64,000 nucleotides of DNA from positions 62,001 to 126,000 of the forward strand of contig NZ_NFKR01000001.1 in NCBI RefSeq assembly GCF_002160495.1, in the 5' to 3' direction. Both the position numbers and the translations under genes were made by a program. Shown here one piece after another: positions 27,662-35,654 of this stretch. Numbering within the stretch: position 1 is the stretch's first letter; each line of letters opens with the position of its first letter. This DNA comes from Erysipelatoclostridium sp. An173. Its GTDB lineage: Bacteria > Bacillota_I > Bacilli_A > Erysipelotrichales > Coprobacillaceae. The notes beneath the pieces were generated by a model, which made no database searches, was not told where the DNA came from, and worked only from the letters and a program-made list of their open reading frames with translations.

Positions 27662-28414
27662 TTAGCCATCAATAATATCCGCAACATTTAAAACTAATTT
27701 AGCACCTTGCTGTATCAATGAATTACAACCAGGTGCATCATCAATCCTACTAGGTATCGCAAAAATATCTTTGCCTTGCTCTAAAGCATGTCCTACTGTA
27801 ATCATCGTACCACTTTTACGATTTGCTTCAACTACTAATATCGATTCACTTAATCCAGAAATTATGCGATTGCGACGTGGAAAATTTTCCTTTCTAGGTA
27901 CTAAATCACCCGGATATTCACTAACAACTAAATAATTTTTTTTTAATGTTTGATATAGTTTTAAATTAGATTTAGGATAACAATAGTCAATTCCGCTTCC
28001 TAATACCGCAATAGTTTGGCCCTGGTTTTCAATTGCACTTTGATGAACAATCGCGTCTATCCCTAAAGCCATCCCACTTACAACAACATAATTTTCATCA
28101 CTTAATTCATTGGCAAACTTTTTAGCCATTTTAACTCCATAACTGCTTGGTCTTCGCATTCCAATAATACCAATACACTTTTTGTTTACTAATTGTAAGT
28201 TTCCATGATAGTACAATACAAATGGTGGACAGTCAATTTGTTTTAATGATTCAGGATAATCATCAGATATTAAAGTTGTATAGCGGGATTTTAATGTTTT
28301 AAATAATTGTTCTTTTAAATTCAAATCTACTTTTTCTTTTTGTTCAAGAGCTTTAAATATTTTATCAAAATCGCCTTGATACTTTAAAGAAAAATATAAC
28401 AAAATTTCTTCCAT
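27662..28414 (-). CDS. dprA: DNA processing protein DprA
   Basis: Loads RecA on incoming single-stranded DNA in transformation. The Rossmann-like core is intact: IGIIGMRRPSSYG, VVSGMALGIDAIVHQ, TIAVLGSGIDYCYP and FPRRNRIISGLSESILVVEA. At 250 residues (start ATG 28414 after GAGGTG) it lacks both a large N-terminal SAM domain and the C-terminal winged helix seen in many homologues. Gene order dprA-topA is conserved in Firmicutes. Confidence 0.94.
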   Translation of the reverse strand: MEEILLYFSLKYQGDFDKIFKALEQKEKVDLNLKEQLFKTLKSRYTTLISDDYPESLKQIDCPPFVLYYHGNLQLVNKKCIGIIGMRRPSSYGVKMAKKFANELSDENYVVVSGMALGIDAIVHQSAIENQGQTIAVLGSGIDYCYPKSNLKLYQTLKKNYLVVSEYPGDLVPRKENFPRRNRIISGLSESILVVEANRKSGTMITVGHALEQGKDIFAIPSRIDDAPGCNSLIQQGAKLVLNVADIIDG

Positions 28415-28471
28415 AGAATTCACCTCTATATTATATATCCCGCTAAATAAAAAATTACTTTTTAATCAATT

Positions 28472-28503
28472 AAAAAAATGTCATTAAAGATCAAATGACA
28501 TTT
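28472..28503 (-). terminator. Terminator of lepB-rbgA-rnhB
   Basis: A 10-bp stem (28476-28485 with 28494-28503) followed on the minus strand by a T7 run (28478-28472). The rnhB stop codon overlaps the stem. Confidence 0.85.
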
Positions 28504-29104
28504 GTTTCGACAATACTTTAGCTACTGGAGCAAATGATTTTCGATGAATTGGACATGGCCCAAATTTTTCTAAAGCTTCTTTATGTGCTTTTGTAACGTA
28601 ACCCTTATGTTTTTCAAAGCCATATTCTGGATATTGTAAAGCATGACTAACCATTAAACGATCACGAGTAACTTTGGCAAGTATACTAGCAGCAGCTATT
28701 GAAATGCTTTTAGCATCACCTTTAATAATAGCTAGATGATCTTGATAATTTATTGGCATTGCATCACTAAGCGCAAACATATTTTCCTGTTTTAACACTT
28801 CCACACACTTTTCCATTCCTTTTTTGCTGGCTTGATAAACATTTAATCTATCGACATCTTCTACACTAATGATTTCAATATTATAAAATAGTGCATTTTC
28901 AATAATCAAATTATATAAAAAATCTCTTTTTTTACTACTTAACTGCTTAGAATCATTTATTCGTTCATCATAATACCCTTTAGGAAAAATAACACCAGCA
29001 ACAACTAATTCACCAGCCATCGGTCCCCGACCAGCTTCATCTAAACCGATTATATAATCATAACCAGCCTGATAATATTTTTCTTCATACTCATAACGTT
29101 TCAT
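28484..29104 (-). CDS. rnhB: Ribonuclease HII
   Basis: Removes ribonucleotides from RNA-DNA hybrids. GLDEAGRGPMAG at 20-31 holds the first two acidic catalytic residues (Asp22, Glu23); AAASILAKVTRDRLM is the second family block. Length 206. Start overlaps the end of rbgA by 14 nt, the conserved rbgA-rnhB pair. Confidence 0.95.
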   Translation of the reverse strand: MKRYEYEEKYYQAGYDYIIGLDEAGRGPMAGELVVAGVIFPKGYYDERINDSKQLSSKKRDFLYNLIIENALFYNIEIISVEDVDRLNVYQASKKGMEKCVEVLKQENMFALSDAMPINYQDHLAIIKGDAKSISIAAASILAKVTRDRLMVSHALQYPEYGFEKHKGYVTKAHKEALEKFGPCPIHRKSFAPVAKVLSKQMSFDL

Positions 29105-29957
29105 CAGGTAACTCCCAAGTTATTTTTCCTAATTCGCCATTAAAAATATCATTGAAAAAGATTTCCATAACACGATCATAATCAGTATAACCACGGATTG
29201 GTTTAATTTTACGATTTTTAGCAATATCATCATATACTTTTTCAACCCAATCACTATCAAAATCAATTTCAACATTATAGCGTTTACTGATAACATTATC
29301 GTAATTTTTTTGTAAATATTCGACTGCATAAATAAACAATTCATCTAATGGTAAAATGTCTTGTTTAATTGAACCGATTAAAGCAATATTGCGTGCTGTA
29401 TCCAAATCATCAAACTTAGGCCACAATACACCCGGAGTATCAAATAATTCAAAATCTTTATCAACGCGAATAATCTGCTGGGCTTTTGTAACCCCTGGAC
29501 GATTTCCAGTTACTGTGGCTTTACGTTTAGCTAAACGATTTATGAAAGTTGATTTACCAACATTAGGAATTCCTAAAACCATCGCTCTCATTGCTCGTGG
29601 TTTTAACCCTCGTTTAGCTTCTTTTTCCATTTTTTCTTTTAATATTTCTTTACATGTATTAATAACTAATTGATATTCATTAAAATTTTTCAAGTTTACA
29701 CTTAACGCATACATACCTTTTGACTGATAATATTGTAACCATTTTTGAGTTAACTTTTCATCAGCCAAATCTTTTTTGGTCATAACGATTAGACGTGGCT
29801 TATTTTGACAAATATCATCAAACATAGGATTTTTTGATGACTTTGGTGCTCTAGCATCAACTAGTTCAATAATAATGTCAATTAACTTTATTTTTTCAGA
29901 TATTTCCCGTCTAGCTTTGGCCATATGACCAGGAAACCATTGGATCTGTTTAGACAT
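29091..29957 (-). CDS. rbgA: Ribosome biogenesis GTPase RbgA (YlqF)
   Basis: Needed for late assembly of the 50S subunit. Circularly permuted GTPase: G4 TKKD (60-63) precedes G1 GIPNVGKST (129-137) and G3 DTPG (173-176). The N-terminal QWFPGHMAKARREI is the diagnostic YlqF start. Length 288. It follows lepB by 12 nt. Confidence 0.96.
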   Translation of the reverse strand: MSKQIQWFPGHMAKARREISEKIKLIDIIIELVDARAPKSSKNPMFDDICQNKPRLIVMTKKDLADEKLTQKWLQYYQSKGMYALSVNLKNFNEYQLVINTCKEILKEKMEKEAKRGLKPRAMRAMVLGIPNVGKSTFINRLAKRKATVTGNRPGVTKAQQIIRVDKDFELFDTPGVLWPKFDDLDTARNIALIGSIKQDILPLDELFIYAVEYLQKNYDNVISKRYNVEIDFDSDWVEKVYDDIAKNRKIKPIRGYTDYDRVMEIFFNDIFNGELGKITWELPDETL

Positions 29958-29969
29958 ATTCTCACCTTC

Positions 29970-30515
29970 TTAATCTATAAATTTCATATTATTAAAAGGA
30001 AAAACTACCAATCCTTTTTTACCAACAATATCATCATAACTAAAATTACCTAGCGCTCTAGAATCAGTAGAATGAAGACGATTATCTCCCAAAACAAAAA
30101 TTTCATCATCCTTTAAAGTTATTTCAAAATCGTTAGTAAAACGATCAGTCTGATAATTACTTTTAGCTTCTTCAATATAATTTTGATCTAAAAATGGTTC
30201 CGCATAATAAACACCATTAATATACAAACGATCTTCCCTATATGTTACTGTTTCACCAGGCAAGCCAATTATTCTTTTTACAATATCTTTATCTAGAACA
30301 TCACATTCTAAAACAACAACATCAAAACGTTGGATATCTTCTTTACTTAAATACATTGCATTGACTACTGCAAAATCACCATCATTTAATGTTGGATACA
30401 TACTTTGACCATCTACTCTAACAGGAATAATTACTCTAGTAAAGATTATTGTGGTCACTAATACAATTACAATAATCTGGATTAGAAATTTTATAAGCTG
30501 TTTCTTTTTTTTCAT
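29970..30515 (-). CDS. lepB: Type I signal peptidase
   Basis: Membrane serine/lysine protease that releases secreted proteins. One N-terminal membrane segment (about residues 9-30), catalytic Ser38 in DGQSMYPTL, Lys80 in DIVKRIIGLPGE, and the C-terminal box LGDNRLHSTDSR. Length 181 matches SipS-type enzymes. First gene of the lepB-rbgA-rnhB unit. Confidence 0.95.
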   Translation of the reverse strand: MKKKKQLIKFLIQIIVIVLVTTIIFTRVIIPVRVDGQSMYPTLNDGDFAVVNAMYLSKEDIQRFDVVVLECDVLDKDIVKRIIGLPGETVTYREDRLYINGVYYAEPFLDQNYIEEAKSNYQTDRFTNDFEITLKDDEIFVLGDNRLHSTDSRALGNFSYDDIVGKKGLVVFPFNNMKFID

Positions 30516-30540
30516 ATACGAACCTCCTGATGTTAGTTCT

Positions 30541-30546
30541 ATTATA
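30541..30546 (-). promoter_or_regulatory. Possible -10 box of lepB
   Basis: TATAAT on the minus strand 26 nt before the lepB start; no convincing -35. Confidence 0.4.
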
Positions 30547-30553
30547 CAAAAAA

Positions 30554-30586
30554 ACAGAAAAAAAGAAATGGGTAAGTCCCATTTCT
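30554..30586 (-). terminator. Terminator of rplS
   Basis: A perfect 9-bp stem (30564-30572 with 30578-30586, loop of 5) followed by T7 on the minus strand. The rplS stop codon overlaps the stem. Confidence 0.9.
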
Positions 30587-30935
30587 ATTTTCTAATTTCT
30601 TTAATTCTTGCAGCTTTACCTGATAAACCACGTAAGTAATGAAGTTTAGCACGACGTACTTTACCAATTTTAGCAACTTCGATATGATCAATAATTGGAC
30701 TATGAATTGGGAAAGTTCTTTCTACACCTACTTGGTATGAAATTTTTCTAACAGTAAATGTTTCAGAAATACCTTTACCTTTTCTTGCAATACATACCCC
30801 TTCAAATAATTGGACTCTGAATTTGTCACCTTCCTTGATTTTAACGAATACTTTTAAAGTATCACCAGGTTTAAAATCAGGGATGTCATTTCTCATTTGT
30901 TTTTTTGTAATTTGTTCAACTAATTGTAAATTCAT
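30585..30935 (-). CDS. rplS: 50S ribosomal protein L19
   Basis: Located at the 30S-50S interface. 116 residues starting [21 protein letters not shown], with [13 protein letters not shown] and [18 protein letters not shown], and the C-terminal [20 protein letters not shown]. Transcribed from its own promoter embedded in the end of trmD, with a structured leader. Confidence 0.97.
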   Translation of the reverse strand: MNLQLVEQITKKQMRNDIPDFKPGDTLKVFVKIKEGDKFRVQLFEGVCIARKGKGISETFTVRKISYQVGVERTFPIHSPIIDHIEVAKIGKVRRAKLHYLRGLSGKAARIKEIRK

Positions 30936-30949
30936 CTCTATTTCTCCTT

Positions 30950-31008
30950 ATCAAAATTTTGTCTTCAGTGTTCATTCGATTAACCAGCGGAACACCTGCG
31001 TCATACGA
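30950..31008 (-). ncRNA. L19 leader-type regulatory RNA of rplS
   Basis: The 5' untranslated region carries a hairpin with arms GTGTTC (30989-30994) and GAACAC (30967-30972) around a 16-nt loop, followed by an A-rich stretch and the ribosome binding site AAGGAG. Position and general form fit the L19 leader described in Firmicutes, thought to bind L19 for feedback control. Assignment rests on context and remembered features; a covariance search would settle it. Confidence 0.5.
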
Positions 31009-31015
31009 CTTGTCC

Positions 31016-31044
31016 ATTATATACTATACTATTTTAAATTGCAA
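31016..31044 (-). promoter_or_regulatory. Promoter of rplS, inside the 3' end of trmD
   Basis: TTGCAA (31044-31039) and TATAAT (31021-31016) on the minus strand with a 17-nt spacer. The -35 box lies within the last codons of trmD. Confidence 0.75.
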
Positions 31045-31760
31045 TCATTTTCTTTGATTTTTTTCAACATTTCTATACTTTCCTGGTCGAATTTGTAATC
31101 TTCTAATAAATCTGGCCGCCGCAAATAGGTCTTTTTTAAAGCTTGATATTTTCGCCATTTACGAATATTTTCATGATGACCGCTCATCAACACTTCTGGA
31201 ACATCATTGCCATCATAACTAGCAGGACGGGTATATTGAGGATATTCAAGAAGTCCCTGACTAAATGAATCATCCTGATGACTAGCTTGCCTTATCGCAC
31301 CATCTAACAGTCTAATAACTGCATCACTAACCACCATACTACCTAGTTCACCACCTGTTAAAACATAGTCACCAATTGAAAGTTCCATATCAACATAATC
31401 ACGAATTCGTTCATCAAAACCTTCATAGTGGCCACAAATAATTATTAAATGTTTCTTTTTAGATAAATCAACAGCAACCCCATGATTTAAAGTAACTCCT
31501 TGTGGTGACATCAAAATAATAAAGCTTTCATCACTAGCAATCGATTTTAAACATTCAACAATTGGTTCGCACATTAAAACCATTCCTTGACCACCACCAT
31601 AAGGATAATCATCTACATGTTTATGTTTATCTTTGGAAAATTCTCTAAAATCATGAAGATTTACAGTTACTAATCCCTTTTCTAGCGAACGTTTAATAAT
31701 TGAAGTTGTTAAAAAACCAGTGAACATTTCAGGAAACAGTGTTAAAATATCAATCTTCAT
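31029..31760 (-). CDS. trmD: tRNA (guanine-N1)-methyltransferase
   Basis: Makes m1G37 next to the anticodon, preventing frameshifts. SPOUT knot enzyme; DILTLFPEMF near the start, CGHYEGFDERI, and the knot sequence DYVLTGGELGSMVVSDAVIR. The start is placed at ATG 31760; a TTG codon upstream would overlap more of rimM. The two genes overlap by 11 nt and are translationally coupled. Confidence 0.96.
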   Translation of the reverse strand: MKIDILTLFPEMFTGFLTTSIIKRSLEKGLVTVNLHDFREFSKDKHKHVDDYPYGGGQGMVLMCEPIVECLKSIASDESFIILMSPQGVTLNHGVAVDLSKKKHLIIICGHYEGFDERIRDYVDMELSIGDYVLTGGELGSMVVSDAVIRLLDGAIRQASHQDDSFSQGLLEYPQYTRPASYDGNDVPEVLMSGHHENIRKWRKYQALKKTYLRRPDLLEDYKFDQESIEMLKKIKENDCNLK

Positions 31761-32259
31761 CAATAAACCCTTTTATTAATTTAATCGTTATTACTTTATT
31801 TTCTAAATCAACTTCATGAATAAAAGCATCTACATAAGGAATTGCAATTTTTTTACCGTGATTATCAATATTTAAAATATCATGAGCAGTATTGTCATAT
31901 ACTGAAGTAACAATACCAATTTCTTTACCTTCTGTACTAACTGCTTTCATACCTACTAAATCACTATAAAAATATTCGTCTTCATCTAATAAACTTTGAT
32001 CTTTTTCACCATAAACAAATGAACCAATATATTTTTCAATCAAGTTAATATTTTGATGATTTTCAAAAGAAACCAAATAATTACCTTTATGCATTCTTAC
32101 AGTAGCGATTTTTAAAACAATCTCTTGATTTTGTGATTTTATTATTAAATCATTTCCGACTTTAAAACGTTCATCAGCAAAATCACTATTTGAGCGGATT
32201 TTCACTTCACCTTTAAGACCATGAGTCCCCACGATCTTTCCAACTTTAATTTTGTCCAT
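31750..32259 (-). CDS. rimM: Ribosome maturation factor RimM
   Basis: Helps assemble the 30S head with S19. N-terminal domain starts IKVGKIVGTHGLKGEVKI, the family signature, followed by a PRC-barrel (YSDLVGMKAVSTEGKEIG ... IPYVDAFIHEVD). Length 169. Member of rpsP-khpA-rimM-trmD. Confidence 0.95.
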   Translation of the reverse strand: MDKIKVGKIVGTHGLKGEVKIRSNSDFADERFKVGNDLIIKSQNQEIVLKIATVRMHKGNYLVSFENHQNINLIEKYIGSFVYGEKDQSLLDEDEYFYSDLVGMKAVSTEGKEIGIVTSVYDNTAHDILNIDNHGKKIAIPYVDAFIHEVDLENKVITIKLIKGFIDED

Positions 32260-32272
32260 ATTACCTCCAAAA

Positions 32273-32295
32273 TAAAAGATGTGCTAAGCACATCT
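32273..32295 (-). terminator. Terminator-like hairpin between khpA and rimM
   Basis: A 9-bp stem (32277-32285 with 32287-32295) followed by TTTTATTTT on the minus strand, 2 nt after the khpA stop. As rimM has no obvious promoter, it probably reduces rather than ends transcription. Confidence 0.7.
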
Positions 32296-32297
32296 AT

Positions 32298-32546
32298 TTA
32301 GTCATACGATTCAAACTTAATATCTAATTTTTTGTCAGTCATTCGACCAGCTACTGACATTAACTGTCTAATTGAATTAGCCATTACTCCCTTTCGTCCG
32401 ATTAATCGTGCAATATCACTTTTTGCTGAATAAACATATAATACTACAACGTCTTCATCTAACGAAGGCATCTGACGAACTTCTAAATGTTCTTTGTCAT
32501 TTACCAATTCAATTGCGATATCTTTTAGAATCTTTGCATAATCCAT
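32298..32546 (-). CDS. khpA: KH-domain RNA-binding protein KhpA
   Basis: An 82-residue single KH domain with the GxxG loop in ARLIGRKGVMANSIRQLM. In streptococci KhpA acts with KhpB (EloR) on cell elongation by binding RNA. It follows rpsP by 2 nt, the standard place (YlqC in Bacillus). Confidence 0.93.
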   Translation of the reverse strand: MDYAKILKDIAIELVNDKEHLEVRQMPSLDEDVVVLYVYSAKSDIARLIGRKGVMANSIRQLMSVAGRMTDKKLDIKFESYD

Positions 32547-32548
32547 GA

Positions 32549-32821
32549 TTATTTACCAGATTTTGAATCAGCGAATTTTTTGATAATTCCTTCTTTAGAT
32601 AATAAGTTTTTAACAGTATCAGATGGTTGTGCTCCGTTATTTAACCATTTTAATACTTCTTCTTCTTTGATTGTAACTTTTGCAGGGTTAGTGCGTGGAT
32701 CATAAGTTCCTAATAATTCAATAAAACGCCCATCTCTTGGTGCTCTTGAATCAGCTGCTACAATTCTATAGAAAGGTGCTTTTTTTGCTCCCATTCTTAA
32801 TAATCTTAATTTTACTGCCAT
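32549..32821 (-). CDS. rpsP: 30S ribosomal protein S16
   Basis: 90 residues beginning [20 protein letters not shown], with [20 protein letters not shown], the universal S16 signatures. First gene of the rpsP-khpA-rimM-trmD operon. Confidence 0.97.
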   Translation of the reverse strand: MAVKLRLLRMGAKKAPFYRIVAADSRAPRDGRFIELLGTYDPRTNPAKVTIKEEEVLKWLNNGAQPSDTVKNLLSKEGIIKKFADSKSGK

Positions 32822-32865
32822 TTATATTTCCTCCTATTTATTACTTTTTTTAATTTGACTTAATC

Positions 32866-32894
32866 AATTTAGCATATAAAAAATAAGGTGTCAA
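32866..32894 (-). promoter_or_regulatory. Promoter of rpsP operon overlapping the ffh terminator
   Basis: TTGACA (32894-32889) and TAAATT (32871-32866) on the minus strand with a 17-nt spacer. The consensus -35 box is part of the 3' arm of the ffh terminator and its T-tract lies in the spacer. Confidence 0.75.
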
Positions 32895-32914
32895 GCATTT
32901 TTACTTAACACCTT
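32878..32914 (-). terminator. Terminator of ffh
   Basis: An 11-bp stem with one mismatch (32885-32895 with 32904-32914) followed on the minus strand by ATTTTTTAT. Confidence 0.75.
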
Positions 32915-32921
32915 TAATTTT

Positions 32922-34316
32922 TTATCTTTTTTTCTTTTTATGACGAATTTTTTTACGATTAGCATTACCAACATGAGGATTTTTTCTTGAACGACCAGGC
33001 ATTGGCATACCAGTACTTGGATCTAAATTACCTAGTTTTTTCATCATTTTCTTAGATTCCTCAAATTGTTTTAATAAACGGTTGACTTCAGCAATATCTT
33101 TTCCGCACCCTTTAGCAATACGTTGTTTTCTTGACAATGTAATAATACTAGGATCACGACGTTCCTCTTTAGTCATTGAATAAATTATTGATTCAGTAAC
33201 TTTTAAACGACGTTGTGATTCATCGTCGTCAATTTTTGGCATTTTAGGCATTCCAGGAATCATTTTCATAATTCCAGATAATGGACCTAATTTTTGAATC
33301 TGATGCATTTGTGCCAACATATCATCTAAACCAAATTGTCCAGTTTGCATCTTTCTAAATGCTTTCATCGTATCTTTTTCATCATAGACATCTTGTACTT
33401 TTTCAACTAAAGATACAACGTCTCCCATTCCTAAGATACGATCAGCCATTCGATCAGGATAGAATAAATCAATTGCATCAAGTTTTTCACCAGTACCGAT
33501 GAATTTAATTGGTACATGTGTAATATGACGAATTGATAAAGCACCCCCACCACGAGAGTCACCATCTAATTTAGTTAAAACTGCCCCAGTAATTCCTAGT
33601 TGTTCATTAAATGAGCTAGCAACATTAACAATATCCTGTCCTGTCAAAGCATCAACAACTAATAATATTTCATGAGGATGAGCAATTTCTTTGATATTAG
33701 CTAACTCATGCATCAAAGGCTCATCGATATGTAAACGCCCAGCAGTATCGATAATGATTACATCATTATTATTTTCACGAGCATATCCTAAAGCTTCTTC
33801 TACAATTGATTCAGCAGATTGACTTGTTCCCTTTTCATAAACGGGAACATTTAACTGTTCACCTAAAGTCTTTAACTGATCAACGGCAGCTGGACGATAA
33901 ATATCAGCAGCAACTAATAATGGTCGTTTACCATGCTTTTTAGCAATTAAATTAGCAATTTTACCAGAAGTTGTTGTTTTACCAGACCCCTGTAACCCTA
34001 CCATCATAATGATAGTTGGTTTACGATCATAATTAATTTCTGAAACAGTTGTTCCAAGTAAAGTAACTAATTCATCATGAACAATTTTTACAACAACCTG
34101 TCCTGGTTTCAAAGAACCTAAAACATCTTGTCCTAAGGCCTTTTCTTTAGTAGCTGCAATGAATTCTTTAACTACTTGATAGTTAACATCAGCCTCTAAT
34201 AAAGCTAAACGAATTTCGCTTAGCATATCTTCCATATTTTTTTCAGTTAAACGCCCTTGTCCAGAAAACTTCTTTATCGTTCCCTGCAGACGTTCTGATA
34301 ACGAATCAAATGCCAT
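32922..34316 (-). CDS. ffh: Signal recognition particle protein Ffh
   Basis: GTPase that binds signal sequences and 4.5S/scRNA for co-translational targeting. G1 GLQGSGKTT at 107-115, DTAGRL and TKLDGDSRGGG in the G domain, followed by the methionine-rich M domain (KMQTGQFGLDDMLAQM onward) and a basic tail. Length 464. Next to ylxM and ftsY, so all SRP protein parts are in one cluster. Confidence 0.97.
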   Translation of the reverse strand: MAFDSLSERLQGTIKKFSGQGRLTEKNMEDMLSEIRLALLEADVNYQVVKEFIAATKEKALGQDVLGSLKPGQVVVKIVHDELVTLLGTTVSEINYDRKPTIIMMVGLQGSGKTTTSGKIANLIAKKHGKRPLLVAADIYRPAAVDQLKTLGEQLNVPVYEKGTSQSAESIVEEALGYARENNNDVIIIDTAGRLHIDEPLMHELANIKEIAHPHEILLVVDALTGQDIVNVASSFNEQLGITGAVLTKLDGDSRGGGALSIRHITHVPIKFIGTGEKLDAIDLFYPDRMADRILGMGDVVSLVEKVQDVYDEKDTMKAFRKMQTGQFGLDDMLAQMHQIQKLGPLSGIMKMIPGMPKMPKIDDDESQRRLKVTESIIYSMTKEERRDPSIITLSRKQRIAKGCGKDIAEVNRLLKQFEESKKMMKKLGNLDPSTGMPMPGRSRKNPHVGNANRKKIRHKKKKR

Positions 34317-34328
34317 AAATACCCCTTT

Positions 34329-34658
34329 CTATATCTTCCTTAGCATCTCTAAGTATTCTTCTACATCTTTATGTTCACTAGCTATATCATCTTCAATTCT
34401 TTGAATTAAGTCAAGTCTTTCTTGATGTTTTTTCATCAATTGCAATTTTTCTTCATATTTTTCTAAACTATGAACTGCTTTTTTTAAATTATCATAGACT
34501 GCATTGCGACTAACATTTAAAATTTCAGCTATTTCTGATAGTGAATAATCATCTTGATAATAATATTCTAGATATAGCTGTTGTTTTTGTGTTAATAATT
34601 CACCATAACAATCAATCAATAGATTTACACGTTGTGTTTTTTCTAAACTAGATTCCAT
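34329..34658 (-). CDS. ylxM: YlxM-type SRP-associated helix-turn-helix protein
   Basis: A 109-residue protein resembling sigma-70 region 4: LTQKQQLYLEYYYQDDYSLSEIAEILNVSRNAVYDNLKKA is its core. YlxM/p13 proteins bind SRP RNA and stimulate the SRP GTPases in streptococci. Position between ftsY (2 nt) and ffh (12 nt) is diagnostic. It is not a stand-alone sigma factor. Confidence 0.93.
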   Translation of the reverse strand: MESSLEKTQRVNLLIDCYGELLTQKQQLYLEYYYQDDYSLSEIAEILNVSRNAVYDNLKKAVHSLEKYEEKLQLMKKHQERLDLIQRIEDDIASEHKDVEEYLEMLRKI

Positions 34659-34660
34659 TT

Positions 34661-35644
34661 TTAAGCCTCTACTAAATTTTTACACAATCCATAAATATAT
34701 TGTTCAAGATCAAATTCTTGTAAATCATCAACACTTTCACCTAAACCAATGAATTTTACTGGTATATTTAACTGATCTTTGATTGAAAGTACAATACCAC
34801 CTTTAGCAGTACCATCCATTTTAGTTAAAACGATTCCGGTAACATCAGTAATCTTAGAAAACTCGATTGCTTGAGAAACACCGTTTTGTCCTGTTGTTGC
34901 ATCAATTACTAGTAATGTTTCTTGTGGTGCATCAGGAATTTCTCGTTTAATAATACGATTCATTTTTTCTAATTCTTTCATTAAATTAACTTTATTTTGT
35001 AACCGTCCGGCAGTATCACAAATTAAAACATCAACATTTTTTTCTTTAGCTTGTTTTAAAGCATCATAAACAACAGCTGAAGGATCGCCACCTTCTTTAC
35101 CTTTAACAATATCAACACCAACCCGGTCAGCCCATACTGCTAATTGATCAATTGCCCCAGCTCTAAATGTATCACCAGCGGCAACCATAACTGACTTTCC
35201 TTCATCTTTCATGATTCGATGAGCTAGTTTTCCAATAGTTGTTGTTTTTCCAGCTCCATTTACTCCAACCATCAAAATAACTGTTAAACCTTCTTTAGCA
35301 TAATTGATTTTTGTTGTCATTACACTATCATTAGCATAAATAACAAACATTTTATCAATGATAATTTCATTAATTTCTTTTGGATCAGTAATATTTTGTA
35401 ATCTGACTTCGTTTTTTATTTCAGAAACGATTTTTAAAACCATTGAAACACCAACATCAGACATAATCAAAACATTTTCTAATTCTTCAAAATATTCATC
35501 ATTTATTTCTCTAAAACGTGCTGCTAATTCATTAATACGATCAGATAAAGTTGTATTAGAACGATCTAAACCAGCAACATATTTTTCATTTTGTTTGGCT
35601 GATTTACCAACAAACTTTTCTTTTATTTGACTAAAAAAACCCAT
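34661..35644 (-). CDS. ftsY: Signal recognition particle receptor FtsY
   Basis: Docking GTPase of the SRP pathway at the membrane. G1 GVNGAGKTT at 127-135 and DTAGRLQNKVNLMKEL further on. Start set at ATG 35644 (MGFFSQIKEKF) with AAGGAGG before it; the longer frame runs into smc. The 327-residue product has almost no acidic A domain, only a short amphipathic N-terminal segment likely used for lipid contact. Confidence 0.96.
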   Translation of the reverse strand: MGFFSQIKEKFVGKSAKQNEKYVAGLDRSNTTLSDRINELAARFREINDEYFEELENVLIMSDVGVSMVLKIVSEIKNEVRLQNITDPKEINEIIIDKMFVIYANDSVMTTKINYAKEGLTVILMVGVNGAGKTTTIGKLAHRIMKDEGKSVMVAAGDTFRAGAIDQLAVWADRVGVDIVKGKEGGDPSAVVYDALKQAKEKNVDVLICDTAGRLQNKVNLMKELEKMNRIIKREIPDAPQETLLVIDATTGQNGVSQAIEFSKITDVTGIVLTKMDGTAKGGIVLSIKDQLNIPVKFIGLGESVDDLQEFDLEQYIYGLCKNLVEA

Positions 35645-35654
35645 ATTACCCTCC

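Noticed and set aside
34329-34658. Stand-alone sigma factor
   Set aside because: The sigma region-4-like sequence without region 2, between ftsY and ffh, is the SRP-associated YlxM family.
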